This document shows positions 41,320-49,730 of a DNA stretch of 54,716 bases, piece by piece. The translations under genes were made by a program, and so were the position numbers. The stretch is from positions 11,560 to 66,275 of the forward strand of contig DNHS01000035.1 of assembly GCA_003485765.1 (NCBI GenBank), read 5' to 3'. The notes beneath the pieces are model-generated. The model saw only the letters and a list, made by a program, of their open reading frames with translations, was not told the origin of the DNA and did not search any database. The stretch's first letter is position 1, and each line of letters starts with the position of its first letter. Source of the stretch: Candidatus Omnitrophota bacterium. Its GTDB lineage: Bacteria > Omnitrophota > Gorgyraeia > Gorgyraeales > Gorgyraeaceae.

Positions 41320-41957
41320 AAACCCTTCATTATGAAATATTAGATCGGAAAATAAAAAAAATACTCCCGAAACTTATTTTTCTAAGAGGCAGATTTTATC
41401 TGGCAGGAGGCACGGCATTGGCTTTACAGATAGGCCATCGCAGTTCTATAGACTTTGATTATTTTACAAATAAGCCATTTGATAACGCTCGCGTATTTCA
41501 GGAATTTGAATCAATTTTTTCTGACAGCCGCATAGAAAAAACCCAGGACATGAAGGATACATTGAGTTTTATTCTGGAGCCGGGCATTAAATTTTCTTTG
41601 TTCAATATTAAAGAGAAGCCTGTATGTCCTATAATCAGCGCTGAGTATTTTAATTTGCTTGGTGAATTAGACATAGCGGCAATGAAAATTATCGCTTTGA
41701 CACGCGCGGCATACCGCGATTATGTGGATCTGTATTTTATCTTAAAAAACCATGATCTAAATGATATAATCTCTCTGGCAAAGAAGAAATACAAAAACTT
41801 TGACGAAGGCATATACCTTAAATGTCTGCTGTCATATACTGATGTGGAAATAGCCCCTATAAAATTTATGCAGGGCTTTAAAAAGGATAAAAAAGAAATA
41901 TTCTCCTATATTGAGAGTCAAACCAGGCTCTACTTGAAAAATCAGCTAAACGCCTGA
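41313..41957 (+). CDS. AbiEii/AbiGii-type nucleotidyltransferase
   Basis: The protein has 214 residues. The motif FYLAGGTALALQIGHRSSID followed by FDYF gives the GGT...GHRxSxDFD nucleotidyltransferase site; DIAAMKIIALTRAAYRDYVD then LYFIL is the conserved helix of the family. It belongs to the same broad family as the toxin at 8348 but is shorter and has a different small partner. It probably acts as the toxin of a type II or IV-like pair with the upstream 86-residue protein. Confidence 0.82.
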   Translation: MVKTLHYEILDRKIKKILPKLIFLRGRFYLAGGTALALQIGHRSSIDFDYFTNKPFDNARVFQEFESIFSDSRIEKTQDMKDTLSFILEPGIKFSLFNIKEKPVCPIISAEYFNLLGELDIAAMKIIALTRAAYRDYVDLYFILKNHDLNDIISLAKKKYKNFDEGIYLKCLLSYTDVEIAPIKFMQGFKKDKKEIFSYIESQTRLYLKNQLNA

Positions 41958-42025
41958 TTTTTTCACATCATTTTTATACACTCTTTGCCCTCTGCCCTCT
42001 AGTTATTAGAAAGTTCAAAATTTCT

Positions 42026-42074
42026 TTGACTACCATTATCCTGCTATTATATACTATTGTTCAATGATTGAACA
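42026..42074 (+). promoter_or_regulatory. Promoter plus palindrome spanning the start codon of the EPS MarR regulator (copy 1)
   Basis: TTGACT (42026-42031), an 18-bp spacer and TATACT (42050-42055). The ATG at 42064 is eight bases beyond the -10 box, so the mRNA should be leaderless or nearly so. A perfect palindrome tgttcaa-tga-ttgaaca (42058-42074) covers the expected transcription start and the start codon. The same arrangement is kept at 52986-53034. Confidence 0.7.
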
Positions 42075-42486
42075 TACCCCAAGAGAAGAAGTTCTCAGTA
42101 TAATAAGGCATTTAGAGGATGACCCATCTACTACACAGCGGGCTCTATCCAATAGGCTTAATATTTCTTTAGGAAAGACCAATTATCTCCTCAAAGAACT
42201 CGTTAAGAAGGGTTTTGTCAAGGCCCAGAGTTTTTCACATAATTCAGGCAAGCTTCAGAAGGTAAATTATCTTCTTACCAAGGAAGGGTTTGAAGAGAGG
42301 CTGCGTTTAACCGGTTATTTTTTAAAGACAAAAGAAGAAGAATACAATAGAATGAAGAAAGAGTGGGAGCAGTTAACCAATCGCCCAACACAATATTCTT
42401 CGAGCGAAGCCCCGCCCTTTGTAAACAAAGAGCGGGACTCGGAGGAGATGTTTCTCAGGAAAATGCTTGACAAAAGGAGTTTATAG
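42064..42486 (+). CDS. MarR-family EPS-associated transcriptional regulator, copy 1
   Basis: The protein has 140 residues. The winged helix is at about 5-80: EEVLSIIRHLEDDPSTTQRA, LSNRLNISLGKTNYLLKELV, KKGFVKAQSFSHNSGKLQKV. A coiled tail follows (FLKTKEEEYNRMKKEWEQL). Regulators of this subfamily are found beside exopolysaccharide gene clusters, and here the Wza-like gene is 3 kb downstream. The copy at 53024 is nearly identical up to about residue 118, after which the two tails differ. Autoregulation through the palindrome over its start codon is an inference. Confidence 0.88.
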   Translation: MIEHTPREEVLSIIRHLEDDPSTTQRALSNRLNISLGKTNYLLKELVKKGFVKAQSFSHNSGKLQKVNYLLTKEGFEERLRLTGYFLKTKEEEYNRMKKEWEQLTNRPTQYSSSEAPPFVNKERDSEEMFLRKMLDKRSL

Positions 42487-42546
42487 GGTAAAATTATTGC
42501 TGTAATAGTCAATAATTGTAAATCCTGACTAATAGAGGTGAGTATA

Positions 42547-43866
42547 GTGGATAAGAATGAAGTTTTGGCAGTCTTAAATGATTGGAACATTTGGCGCGGT
42601 GAGCAAGATACTGGCATTGGCAGGAGTGTTTATCTTGACAGGCTGGAAGCTCTTATGGGGTCTAACCAGGTAATAACTATAACAGGGCCAAGGCGCGCGG
42701 GTAAGTCATACCTTATGCGTCAGATGGTAAGAAAACTTTCCGAACACGGCGTAAAAAAAGAAAATCTTCTTTTCGTGAATTTTGAGGATCCGCGCTTTAC
42801 TTCCCTTGATACAAAGCTGATGATGCAGATATTTGACGTCTATAAGGAATTTTTATCTCCAATAGGTATACCTTATATTTTTCTCGATGAGGTGCAGGAA
42901 GTGGAGGGCTGGGAAAAGTGGGTGCGCATGATGCACGAGCTAAAAAAGGCAAAAATCGTTGTTTCCGGATCAAACGCGCATCTGCTTAGCATGGAACTTG
43001 GGACTCTTCTTACAGGAAGGCATCTCGATCTCACAGTTTTTCCGCTTTCTTTCCAAGAGTTCCTCGCGTTTAACAAAATGGAAGTGAGCGCTCCTTTAGA
43101 TGTTGCAGGCAGGGAGGCAGAGATAAACAGGCTCATGCGCAAATACATAGAGTCAGGCTCTTTTCCTGAGGTTGCGCTTTCAGATAAAAAAAGAGAAATT
43201 CTTCTTAATTACTTTGAGGATATTCTTGCCAAGGATCTACTGAAAAGATTTCGTGTAAGAAAGCCGCACGTCATGAAGTCGCTTATAAAGTATTATCTAA
43301 GCAACGTCAGTAATCTCACGACTTTTATGTCAGTGGAAAGGTTCCTTCATGCTTCTTCTGATACGATTGAAAAATTTGCCGGGTACTTCGAGGATGCGTA
43401 TCTCATATTTTTCTTAAAAAGATTTTCATTTAAAATAAAAGAGCAGGAAAAAAGCCCCCAAAAGGTATACGCGATTGATACCGGGCTATGCAACGCGGTG
43501 GGTTTTAGATTTTCCGAGAATATTGGAAGGCTTGCTGAAAATATTGTTTTTATTACGTTAAAAAGGAAACAGGCCCTGAATCCCCAAGTCGAATTGTTTT
43601 ACTGGAAAGATGTCCATCATCGCGAAGTCGATTTTGTCGTTAAAGATGGCTTGAAAGTAACCCGTCTTATACAGGTCTGTTGGAATATGCGGGAGGAGAA
43701 GACAAAAAACAGAGAATTTAGAAGCCTTGCCAAGGCGATGAAAGAATTAAATATTTTTACCGCGGCAATAATTACAGAAGAAACAGAGGGTGAAGAAAAT
43801 CTTAACGGCAATACGGTGAGGTTGATCCCTCTTTGGAAGTGGCTTCTGGCTGAGGAAAACCTGTGA
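42547..43866 (+). CDS. DUF4143-type AAA ATPase 1
   Basis: GTG 42547 is preferred because agaggtg lies six bases upstream; an in-frame GTG three codons earlier is possible. The product has 439 residues with Walker A GPRRAGKSY, Walker B IFLDEVQEVEGWEKWVRMM, a sensor-like VVSGSNAHLLSMELGTLLTG, the PLSFQEFLAF segment, GSFPEVALS, and a C-terminal DUF4143 nuclease-like region with FYWKDVHHREVDFVVKDG. The DUF4143 ATPases are widespread in candidate-phylum genomes; their function is unsettled. Two further relatives are at 49731 and 51024. Confidence 0.85.
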   Translation: MDKNEVLAVLNDWNIWRGEQDTGIGRSVYLDRLEALMGSNQVITITGPRRAGKSYLMRQMVRKLSEHGVKKENLLFVNFEDPRFTSLDTKLMMQIFDVYKEFLSPIGIPYIFLDEVQEVEGWEKWVRMMHELKKAKIVVSGSNAHLLSMELGTLLTGRHLDLTVFPLSFQEFLAFNKMEVSAPLDVAGREAEINRLMRKYIESGSFPEVALSDKKREILLNYFEDILAKDLLKRFRVRKPHVMKSLIKYYLSNVSNLTTFMSVERFLHASSDTIEKFAGYFEDAYLIFFLKRFSFKIKEQEKSPQKVYAIDTGLCNAVGFRFSENIGRLAENIVFITLKRKQALNPQVELFYWKDVHHREVDFVVKDGLKVTRLIQVCWNMREEKTKNREFRSLAKAMKELNIFTAAIITEETEGEENLNGNTVRLIPLWKWLLAEENL

Positions 43867-43906
43867 AATAGGGGACGTTTGTATTTTTTTGAGTATAGCG
43901 AAGACT

Positions 43907-43939
43907 CCTGCGAGGTGGCCCTTCGGGCCTCCTCGCAGG
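43907..43939. repeat. Perfect palindrome, REP-like
   Basis: The outer arms cctgcgagg / cctcgcagg (43907-43915, 43931-43939) enclose ggccc / gggcc (43917-43921, 43925-43929). The element follows a ggggacgttt scrap at 43871. It probably serves as a terminator-like or REP element after the ATPase gene. Confidence 0.6.
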
Positions 43940-43978
43940 TGGCGTAGCAAGGCGAAGCTCCGCGCCTATGATGCCTTC

Positions 43979-44023
43979 TCCCGCATAGCAGTCGGCGTAG
44001 GCATCATTGCCGTCCTGAATTAA
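43979..44023 (+). pseudogene. 3'-terminal scrap of a second Wza-like gene
   Basis: The 14 codons SRIAVGVGIIAVLN plus TAA match the end of the Wza-like protein at 45232 (SRIAVGVGIIAALQ, 48055-48099), and further downstream both sites share ctttttccccttgcaatttct (about 44091-44111 and 48117-48137). A gene copy was evidently deleted here, leaving its last codons and downstream sequence, now split by a REP-like repeat. Confidence 0.7.
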
Positions 44024-44033
44024 TCTATTCACA

Positions 44034-44060
44034 ACCCTCTCCCTTTTTAAGGGAGAGGGT
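44034..44060. repeat. accctctccc-type inverted repeat
   Basis: Perfect 10-bp arms accctctccc (44034-44043) and gggagagggt (44051-44060) enclose a seven-base loop, followed by aaggtgagggtttt. This is the form of a REP-type element seen in many bacteria. It lies inside the scrap left by the second Wza-like copy. Confidence 0.6.
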
Positions 44061-44151
44061 AAGGTGAGGGTTTTATTTTAGGGACACCTACACTTTTTCC
44101 CCTTGCAATTTCTCTTCTATCACACTACAATATTCTTCAGAGGCATAAATA

Positions 44152-45138
44152 ATGAACCCCAAAGGCGAAATAATTCTTTATACAGCTAAAGACGGCAAAA
44201 TTACTGTTGAAGTCAACCTTCAGCGAGAAACGGTATGGCTTACTCAGAAACAGATTGCGCAGTTATTTGGTACTCAGAGGCCAGCCATAACAAAACATTT
44301 ACATAACATATTTAAAAGTAAAGAGTTGCAGGAGAGTTCAGTATGTTCCATTTTGGAACATACTGCTAAAGATGGAAAGGTTTATGCAACTAAGTTTTAC
44401 AATCTTGATGCCATTGTTTCTATAGGATATAGGGTTAATTCTAATCGCGCTACCCAATTTCGTATCTGGGCAACTAATATTCTAAAGCAATATTTAATAG
44501 ACGGCTATGCTCTTAACGAACGCCGTTTACAGGATCAAAAACGCAAGCTAGAAACCCTCCAAAAAGCTATCAAACTTATCCGAAATGTTAAAGGCAGAAA
44601 AGAGCTTGATTATAAGGAAGCAATGGGTTTATTGGAAGTTATTGCTGATTATAATTACGCATTAGAGCTATTAGATGACTATGACAATAGAAACCTTAAG
44701 ATATCTCAAACTTCAAGAGAAGAGAAGTTTAAGCTTACCTATGAAGAAGCTGTAAAAGCTGTTCGCGAGTTAAAGAAAAAATTCAACGGCTCTGATATTT
44801 TTGGCCAGGAAAAAGATAAGTCTTTTAAAAGTTCAATAGCATCTATTTACCAGACTTTTGACCGGAAAGAATTATACCCAAGCATTGAAGAAAAAGCGGC
44901 AAATCTATTATATTTTATCGTTAAGAATCATTCTTTTATTGATGGTAACAAGCGAATCGCAGCATCTATTTTCCTATGGTTCTTAGAGAAAAATAAGCTT
45001 CTTTACAATAGAGACAGATCTAAGCGTATAGCAGATAACGCCTTGGTTGCGCTTACTCTTATGATTGCTGAAAGCAACTCCAACGAACGCGATATAATCG
45101 TTACTCTGGTAGTGAACCTAATCAATAAGAATAATTAA
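44152..45138 (+). CDS. RhuM-Fic/Doc fusion protein, full length
   Basis: The protein has 328 residues. The N-terminal RhuM (virulence-protein type) domain covers about 1-140: EIILYTAKDGKITVEVNLQR, TVWLTQKQIAQLFGTQRPAI, ILEHTAKDGKVYATKFYNLD, AIVSIGYRVNSNRATQFRIW. After a coiled linker a Fic/Doc fold follows with the motif HSFIDGNKR at 260-268; its Lys in place of the usual Gly recalls the Doc kinase form. Two other loci here carry the same gene with an internal deletion, each behind a CopG-like gene; this intact copy has lost that partner, keeping only aggcataaata of its 3' end before the ATG. It is probably a toxin. Confidence 0.85.
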   Translation: MNPKGEIILYTAKDGKITVEVNLQRETVWLTQKQIAQLFGTQRPAITKHLHNIFKSKELQESSVCSILEHTAKDGKVYATKFYNLDAIVSIGYRVNSNRATQFRIWATNILKQYLIDGYALNERRLQDQKRKLETLQKAIKLIRNVKGRKELDYKEAMGLLEVIADYNYALELLDDYDNRNLKISQTSREEKFKLTYEEAVKAVRELKKKFNGSDIFGQEKDKSFKSSIASIYQTFDRKELYPSIEEKAANLLYFIVKNHSFIDGNKRIAASIFLWFLEKNKLLYNRDRSKRIADNALVALTLMIAESNSNERDIIVTLVVNLINKNN

Positions 45139-45231
45139 TCGCTATACCAGGCAGCTTAAATTCCTATTGCATTTATTTTTCCCGTAAGCTATAATTATTC
45201 CAATCATATTTAAAATATCTAGGAGGCTTAA

Positions 45232-48099
45232 ATGTCCAAGAGATTTTCTTTTATCAATTTTTCTATCGTCATTATATTTTTACTAACTACTGTCTTTCCA
45301 TCTGACGCATTTTCTTACCAGAACGCCAAAGATTCTGAAGAGCGCAGTTTCGTGGACGAATCTAAAGGCATGGATATAGTTTCCTTCAAAAAGATCCGCT
45401 GTCCAAACTGTCTTATGGAATTTTTTTATATACCCGGTAAGGATAGCCCGCATTCTCATTGGGTTCAATACGAGATCAAGGAAGAATTAAATGTCAATAA
45501 AGAAGACAGCCTGAATATCGAAGACAGTTTAAAAGATACCCAGGATAAGATAAAAGAATTAAAGAAAAAAGATTCACTTTTGAGTCTTTTTAAGCTCAAA
45601 GATACTGCCAAAGACAAAACCTCCTCAAAAGAAACAGCAGTTCAAAATGCGTTAACTGCCCAGGCTTCAAAGGGCCAGGTTGGATATAAGCTCAGACAGC
45701 AGTTAACCTGCCCTTACGACGGCTATGTATTTTTTCCTGAAGGCGACCTCCTGGACCAGGCTAAGTTTAAGCTCAGCCCGGCTTTATTTCAAGAACCTTC
45801 AAATATAGAATCCAGTTTTTCTAAGGCTATTTCATTTGGCGCGCCAAAAGACCTTAAGCAGTTCGGCTATGAGCTCTTTTTTGTACCTGAAAAATCCGGG
45901 AAAGAAGAAGAAAATAAAGACGGATCTCTTTTAGGTTCCGCTAAATCTATGGAATCTCTTGCAGCTCTCGGTATGCTAAAAACAGCCCTTGGGGGCCAGG
46001 GGGCTCAAGGCGCAGGACTTTCCGGCCAAATCACAGGCGCGGAAGATACAGCAGTTATACCTGTGAGCCCTGACTATATTGTTGGGCCTGGCGATACGCT
46101 TCTTATTAATATCTGGGGCAGTGTCCAGGAAAGTTTCCCTGTAGAAGTTGACAGAGAAGGTAAGATCATGCTTCCTAAATCAGGGCCGCTTTACATCTGG
46201 GGCATGAAACTAAAAGAAGCCGAGGTTCGCATTACCCAGCGTTTAAACGAATTCTATACAAATTTCAATGTAAGCGTTTCCATGGGTAAACTCAGGAGTA
46301 TTCGTGTCTTCATGATGGGCGAGGTCAAAAAACCTGGCGCATATTCTATAAGTTCTCAATCCAATATTTTCCAGGCGCTTTATCAGGCAGGCGGGCCTAC
46401 TAAAATGGGCTCCATGCGTAAGATAAAAATTGTTTCTTCAGACAGTAAATCAAGAGAAATAGACCTCTATCAGTTTTTATTAAAAGGCGAGCAGGCTGAT
46501 AGTTCTATAATACAGTCCGGAGACACAATATTTGTCTCTCCCATAGGAGATGTAGTCGCTATTACAGGCAATGTCAAACGCCCCGCTATATATGAGACTA
46601 AAGGCGATATTTCTTTAAGCGATCTTATGGATTTTAGCGGCGGCATTACTCCTACGGGAAATCTCCAGCATCTTCAGGTAGAGCGCATCAAAGACAATGA
46701 ACGCCGCATCGTAGTAGATATGGAATTAAAAAATAATAATTTTAAAGATATAAATCTTCGTAATGGAGACATGATTATAGTGTCTCCTATTGTGAGGCTT
46801 AAGCATAATTTTGTTACCATACTCGGTAATGTAGAAAATCCTGGCGATTACGGCCTTAAAGAAGATATGTCAGTAAAAGATCTGATGCAGACTGCTAAAG
46901 GCATGATGCCGGGGACTTATTTATCCAGGGCTGAAATCGCCCGCGTATCTAAAGACCGCTCCCGCGAAATAATTCCCATTAATCTGGATAAGATGATGAT
47001 GGGCGGTAAAGATGAAGACATCTCCTTAAAAGAATGGGATATACTTCTAGTCTATTCTGAGGCTGAAGTCTCCAGCCCGTCTTATGTAGAAATAGATGGC
47101 GCTATCAATAAGCCTGGGAAATATGAACTTACCCCGAATATGAAAATCTCCGACCTTATTTTTAGAGCCGGCGGCGTTACTTCCAGTGATTTTATAAGAG
47201 GCGCGGAACTATTTCATATTGTGCCGGGTGAACAGCCTGTTGTAAGAGAGATTGGTGTCAAAAGGATTTTCGGCGCAAATATTCTCATAGATAAAGATAT
47301 TATATTACAGTCCGGCGACACGCTTTTTGTGAAACGCGAGCCTAAACTCACTGAGAGAAAGATGATTATTATAAAAGGCGAGGTTAGATTTCCAGGCACT
47401 TACCCCATTATACAGGGAGAGCGGCTCAGCGACCTTATATCGAGAGCCGGCGGATATACTAATGACGCATTTTTACCTGGAGCTCTATTTACCCGTAAAT
47501 CCATCAAAGAAGTCCAGGAAAAGATGCGCCAGAAGTTTCTTGAGAAAGAACAGCGTACTCTTATGGAAGAACAGCAGGCTCTTTTACTCAGGGCAGGCAG
47601 TTCTGCCAATGCAGATGCTATAACGAGTTCTGTAAGAGCCAGGATGGATATGATGGAAATGATATCTGGCGCTGATATAGAAGGCCGTATGGTCATAGCG
47701 CTTTTACCTCTTGACCAGTTAAAGCATACTAAATATGATATTCCCCTGGAAGATGGCGATACTCTTACTGTGCCTCAGTCTCCTTCAGCAGTTACAGTGA
47801 TAGGGAGCGTTAATAACCCTACTTCAGTGCCTTTCGAAGTGAGTAAGGGCGTAGACTACTATATCCAGAGAACAGGCGGGCTTACCAAGCACGCGGATAA
47901 AAGCGGCATCTACGTTGTCCGCGCCAATGGCGAGGCTATTAATAAGTTTATGATGACCAAGTTTGTAGAACGCGGCGACACCATAGTCATCCCCCAGGAA
48001 TTCAAGTACTGGACTCCTCCCGGACAACTTCTTAAAGATACAGTCGAAGTCCTATCTCGCATAGCAGTCGGCGTCGGCATCATCGCGGCCCTGCAGTAA
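45232..48099 (+). CDS. Wza-like polysaccharide export protein with six SLBB domains
   Basis: The protein has 955 residues, far larger than Wza (about 380). The signal peptide is about 1-27. A zinc-ribbon-like pair follows: CPNC (about 58-61) and a later CPYDG (about 172). The polysaccharide-export domain starts at DYIVGPGDTLLINIWGSVQE. Six SLBB repeats are then readable by their G-x-V/I-x-x-P turns: MGEVKKPGAYSI, TGNVKRPAIYET, LGNVENPGDYGL, DGAINKPGKYEL, KGEVRFPGTYPI and IGSVNNPTSVPF. A short hydrophobic C-terminus (RIAVGVGIIAALQ) may be a transmembrane helix. It would form the outer-membrane/periplasmic conduit for exopolysaccharide. An aggagg site precedes the ATG. Confidence 0.9.
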   Translation: MSKRFSFINFSIVIIFLLTTVFPSDAFSYQNAKDSEERSFVDESKGMDIVSFKKIRCPNCLMEFFYIPGKDSPHSHWVQYEIKEELNVNKEDSLNIEDSLKDTQDKIKELKKKDSLLSLFKLKDTAKDKTSSKETAVQNALTAQASKGQVGYKLRQQLTCPYDGYVFFPEGDLLDQAKFKLSPALFQEPSNIESSFSKAISFGAPKDLKQFGYELFFVPEKSGKEEENKDGSLLGSAKSMESLAALGMLKTALGGQGAQGAGLSGQITGAEDTAVIPVSPDYIVGPGDTLLINIWGSVQESFPVEVDREGKIMLPKSGPLYIWGMKLKEAEVRITQRLNEFYTNFNVSVSMGKLRSIRVFMMGEVKKPGAYSISSQSNIFQALYQAGGPTKMGSMRKIKIVSSDSKSREIDLYQFLLKGEQADSSIIQSGDTIFVSPIGDVVAITGNVKRPAIYETKGDISLSDLMDFSGGITPTGNLQHLQVERIKDNERRIVVDMELKNNNFKDINLRNGDMIIVSPIVRLKHNFVTILGNVENPGDYGLKEDMSVKDLMQTAKGMMPGTYLSRAEIARVSKDRSREIIPINLDKMMMGGKDEDISLKEWDILLVYSEAEVSSPSYVEIDGAINKPGKYELTPNMKISDLIFRAGGVTSSDFIRGAELFHIVPGEQPVVREIGVKRIFGANILIDKDIILQSGDTLFVKREPKLTERKMIIIKGEVRFPGTYPIIQGERLSDLISRAGGYTNDAFLPGALFTRKSIKEVQEKMRQKFLEKEQRTLMEEQQALLLRAGSSANADAITSSVRARMDMMEMISGADIEGRMVIALLPLDQLKHTKYDIPLEDGDTLTVPQSPSAVTVIGSVNNPTSVPFEVSKGVDYYIQRTGGLTKHADKSGIYVVRANGEAINKFMMTKFVERGDTIVIPQEFKYWTPPGQLLKDTVEVLSRIAVGVGIIAALQ

Positions 48100-48175
48100 T
48101 AGCGGTAAATAATCCCGCTTTTTCCCCTTGCAATTTCTATGTATTATGCTAAACTTGCATACAGGAGGATGAAAT

Positions 48176-48382
48176 ATGGTTATTCAGACAGAATATCTTA
48201 TTGATCAAAAAGGTAAAAAAAAGTCAGTAGTTTTGCCCATCCGTAACTATGTCAAGCTGTTAGAACACCTTGAGGACATGGAAGACGCTCTCGATCTGAA
48301 AAAAGCAAAAAAGGATGCCAAAGATTTTATTGATTTCGGAAAATTTACTGCCAAGCTTAAAAAACAAGGCTGCATACAGTAA
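48176..48382 (+). CDS. Small antitoxin of a RelBE/ParDE-like pair
   Basis: The protein has 68 residues: MVIQTEYLIDQKGKKKSVVL, then PIRNYVKLLEHLEDMEDALD and a lysine-rich tail. This is the form of Phd/YefM-like or related short antitoxins. An aggagg site precedes it. It overlaps the toxin gene by one base (TAATG), so translation is coupled. Confidence 0.75.
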   Translation: MVIQTEYLIDQKGKKKSVVLPIRNYVKLLEHLEDMEDALDLKKAKKDAKDFIDFGKFTAKLKKQGCIQ

Positions 48383-48633
48383 TGTATAGAATTATTATTG
48401 AGCGCAAAGCCGCTAAAGAAATAGAATGCCTTCCTAATGATACAATCCAGCGTGTTACAGATGCAATCAAGAATTTAAAACTTAACCCTCGGCCGCATGG
48501 CTCAAAGAAACTAACAGGAGAAGCCGGCTGGCGTGTTAGGATCGGAGATTATCGTATATTGTACACGATAGATGATAGTCAGAAACTTATTACGATATAC
48601 AGGGTAAAACATCGCAAAGAAGCGTACCGTTAG
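48382..48633 (+). CDS. RelE/ParE-family toxin
   Basis: The protein has 83 residues with the classic RelE pattern: YRIIIERKAAKEIECLPNDT, LKLNPRPHGSKKLTGEAGWR, VRIGDYRILYTIDDSQKLIT and IYRVKHRKEAYR. The basic residues and the terminal R-x-x-H-R-x-x-x-Y pattern are typical of active ribosome-dependent mRNases. It pairs with the preceding antitoxin. Confidence 0.92.
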   Translation: MYRIIIERKAAKEIECLPNDTIQRVTDAIKNLKLNPRPHGSKKLTGEAGWRVRIGDYRILYTIDDSQKLITIYRVKHRKEAYR

Positions 48634-48734
48634 AAGCTCTTTGCCCAAACCGGACATTTCTAATTTGGCTTGATAGCATAGGAAATTATCTGCGCAAAAT
48701 CTGCTAAAGTCTCTGCCCGAAGGGCAGATTTTGC

Positions 48735-48763
48735 TTGACAATTTTGTTAACAAATGTTATACT
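48735..48763 (+). promoter_or_regulatory. Promoter with palindromic operator of the CopG-like gene (copy 1)
   Basis: TTGACA (48735-48740), a 17-bp spacer and TATACT (48758-48763). The spacer contains the perfect palindrome ttgttaacaa (48744-48753), ideal for autorepression by a ribbon-helix-helix protein. The second repeat copy lacks 20 bp here, losing the -10 box and the palindrome. Confidence 0.75.
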
Positions 48764-48789
48764 TTGTTAATAGAGGAGGTATTTAAACT

Positions 48790-49053
48790 ATGCATAAATA
48801 TGATGAACATATTCTTATTGGAGCAAGAGTTCCTATTTCTCTCAAAGAGAAACTTTCCAAATACTGCTTAAATCATGGTGTTAAAATAAACTATTTCGTT
48901 ACCCAGGCAATTAAAGAAAAGCTGGAGGAGATTAACGAAGATAACTATGATATCGCAATCGCTGAAGAACGCCTTAAAAATCCAAAATTTATCTCCCAAA
49001 AAGACTTCGATAGGTACCTCTTAAAAAAGCGAATAAAAGTTAGGCATAAATAA
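48790..49053 (+). CDS. CopG-like (ribbon-helix-helix type) antitoxin, copy 1
   Basis: The protein has 87 residues. An N-terminal strand-helix-helix layout, HILIGARVPISLKEKLSKYC then GVKINYFVTQAIKEKLEEIN, fits a CopG/Arc-type DNA-binding protein; the tail DFDRYLLKKRIKVRHK is basic. It overlaps the rhuM-fic start by one base (TAATG), so it is the presumed antitoxin of that toxin. The protein at 52301 is identical. An aggagg site lies upstream, and a palindrome sits in the promoter. Confidence 0.8.
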   Translation: MHKYDEHILIGARVPISLKEKLSKYCLNHGVKINYFVTQAIKEKLEEINEDNYDIAIAEERLKNPKFISQKDFDRYLLKKRIKVRHK

Positions 49054-49363
49054 TGAACCCCAAAGGCGAAATAATTCTTTATACAGCTAAAGACGGCAAA
49101 GTTACTGTTGAAGTCAATCTTCAGCGAGAAACAGTATGGCTTACTCAGAAACAGATTGCGCAGTTATTTGGTACTCAGAGGCCAGCCATAACAAAGCATT
49201 TACATAACATATTTAAAAGTAAAGAGTTGCAGGAGAGTTCAGTATGTTCCATTTTGGAACATACTGCTTAGTTGCGCTTACTCTCATGATTGCCGAAAGC
49301 AACTCCAACGAACGCGATATAATCGTTACTCTGGTAGTGAACCTAATCAATAAGAATAACTAG
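49053..49363 (+). pseudogene. rhuM-fic pseudogene with internal deletion, copy 1
   Basis: The first 72 codons match the intact gene at 44152 (one difference), then the sequence jumps from codon 72 (EHTA) directly to codons about 299-328 of the same gene. The join adds a TAG at once and shifts the frame; the terminal region (VALTLMIAESNSNERDI) is still readable to TAG 49361-49363. The Fic motif is gone, so no toxin is made; a 72-residue RhuM N-terminal peptide could be. Confidence 0.88.
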
Positions 49364-49730
49364 CCACTGTGTTTCCTAACGTACTATTTGCCCTATGCCC
49401 TCTGCTCTATGCTCTCTGCTCCATGCCTCATGCTTTCTGTATGCTAAATTCTCAAGCTGTAAGAATTTTGTTGACAAGCCATCCATTTTCGGCGATTAAA
49501 GTAACCGCTTTGCCATGGCAATCCATCGATGAGGTTCTTTAAAATATCATTATTGCGCGTCATTGCGGGGCCCCTATTTATCGAGGCCAATCCCCCTACA
49601 GACTTTTTGCTCTACACTATTCGCTTTGTATTAGATACATAAATTATTCGTAATGATAAGCATTACGTAAAACAGTTTGACAGAATGCATATTTGTGATA
49701 TACTTGTAATAGTAAAGCATAAAGGATAAG
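49364..49730 (+). promoter_or_regulatory. Intergenic stretch with promoter and palindrome before ATPase 2
   Basis: From left: a pyrimidine-rich run of degenerate tgctctatgc-type units (about 49385-49440), a REP-like scrap cgtcattgcggggcccc (about 49558), a perfect 7-bp inverted repeat cgtaatg/cattacg (49651-49669), and a promoter TTGACA (49679-49684), 16 bp, TATACT (49701-49706). An aaagga site precedes the ATG at 49731. No gene is seen here. Confidence 0.55.

Larger units (their letters stand above)
48761..49363. repeat. 603-bp direct repeat, copy 1 (CopG-like gene plus deleted rhuM-fic)
   Basis: Nearly identical to 52272-52874 (constant offset 3511 bp), with a few substitutions in the rhuM-fic part and identical CopG-like protein. 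The region between the copies carries two DUF4143-type ATPase genes. Confidence 0.9.

Noticed and set aside
49385..49440. Run of tgccctctgctctatgc-type units that could suggest a CRISPR or tandem array
   Set aside because: The units are degenerate, have no unique spacers and form a pyrimidine-rich low-complexity tract; no cas genes are in the window.
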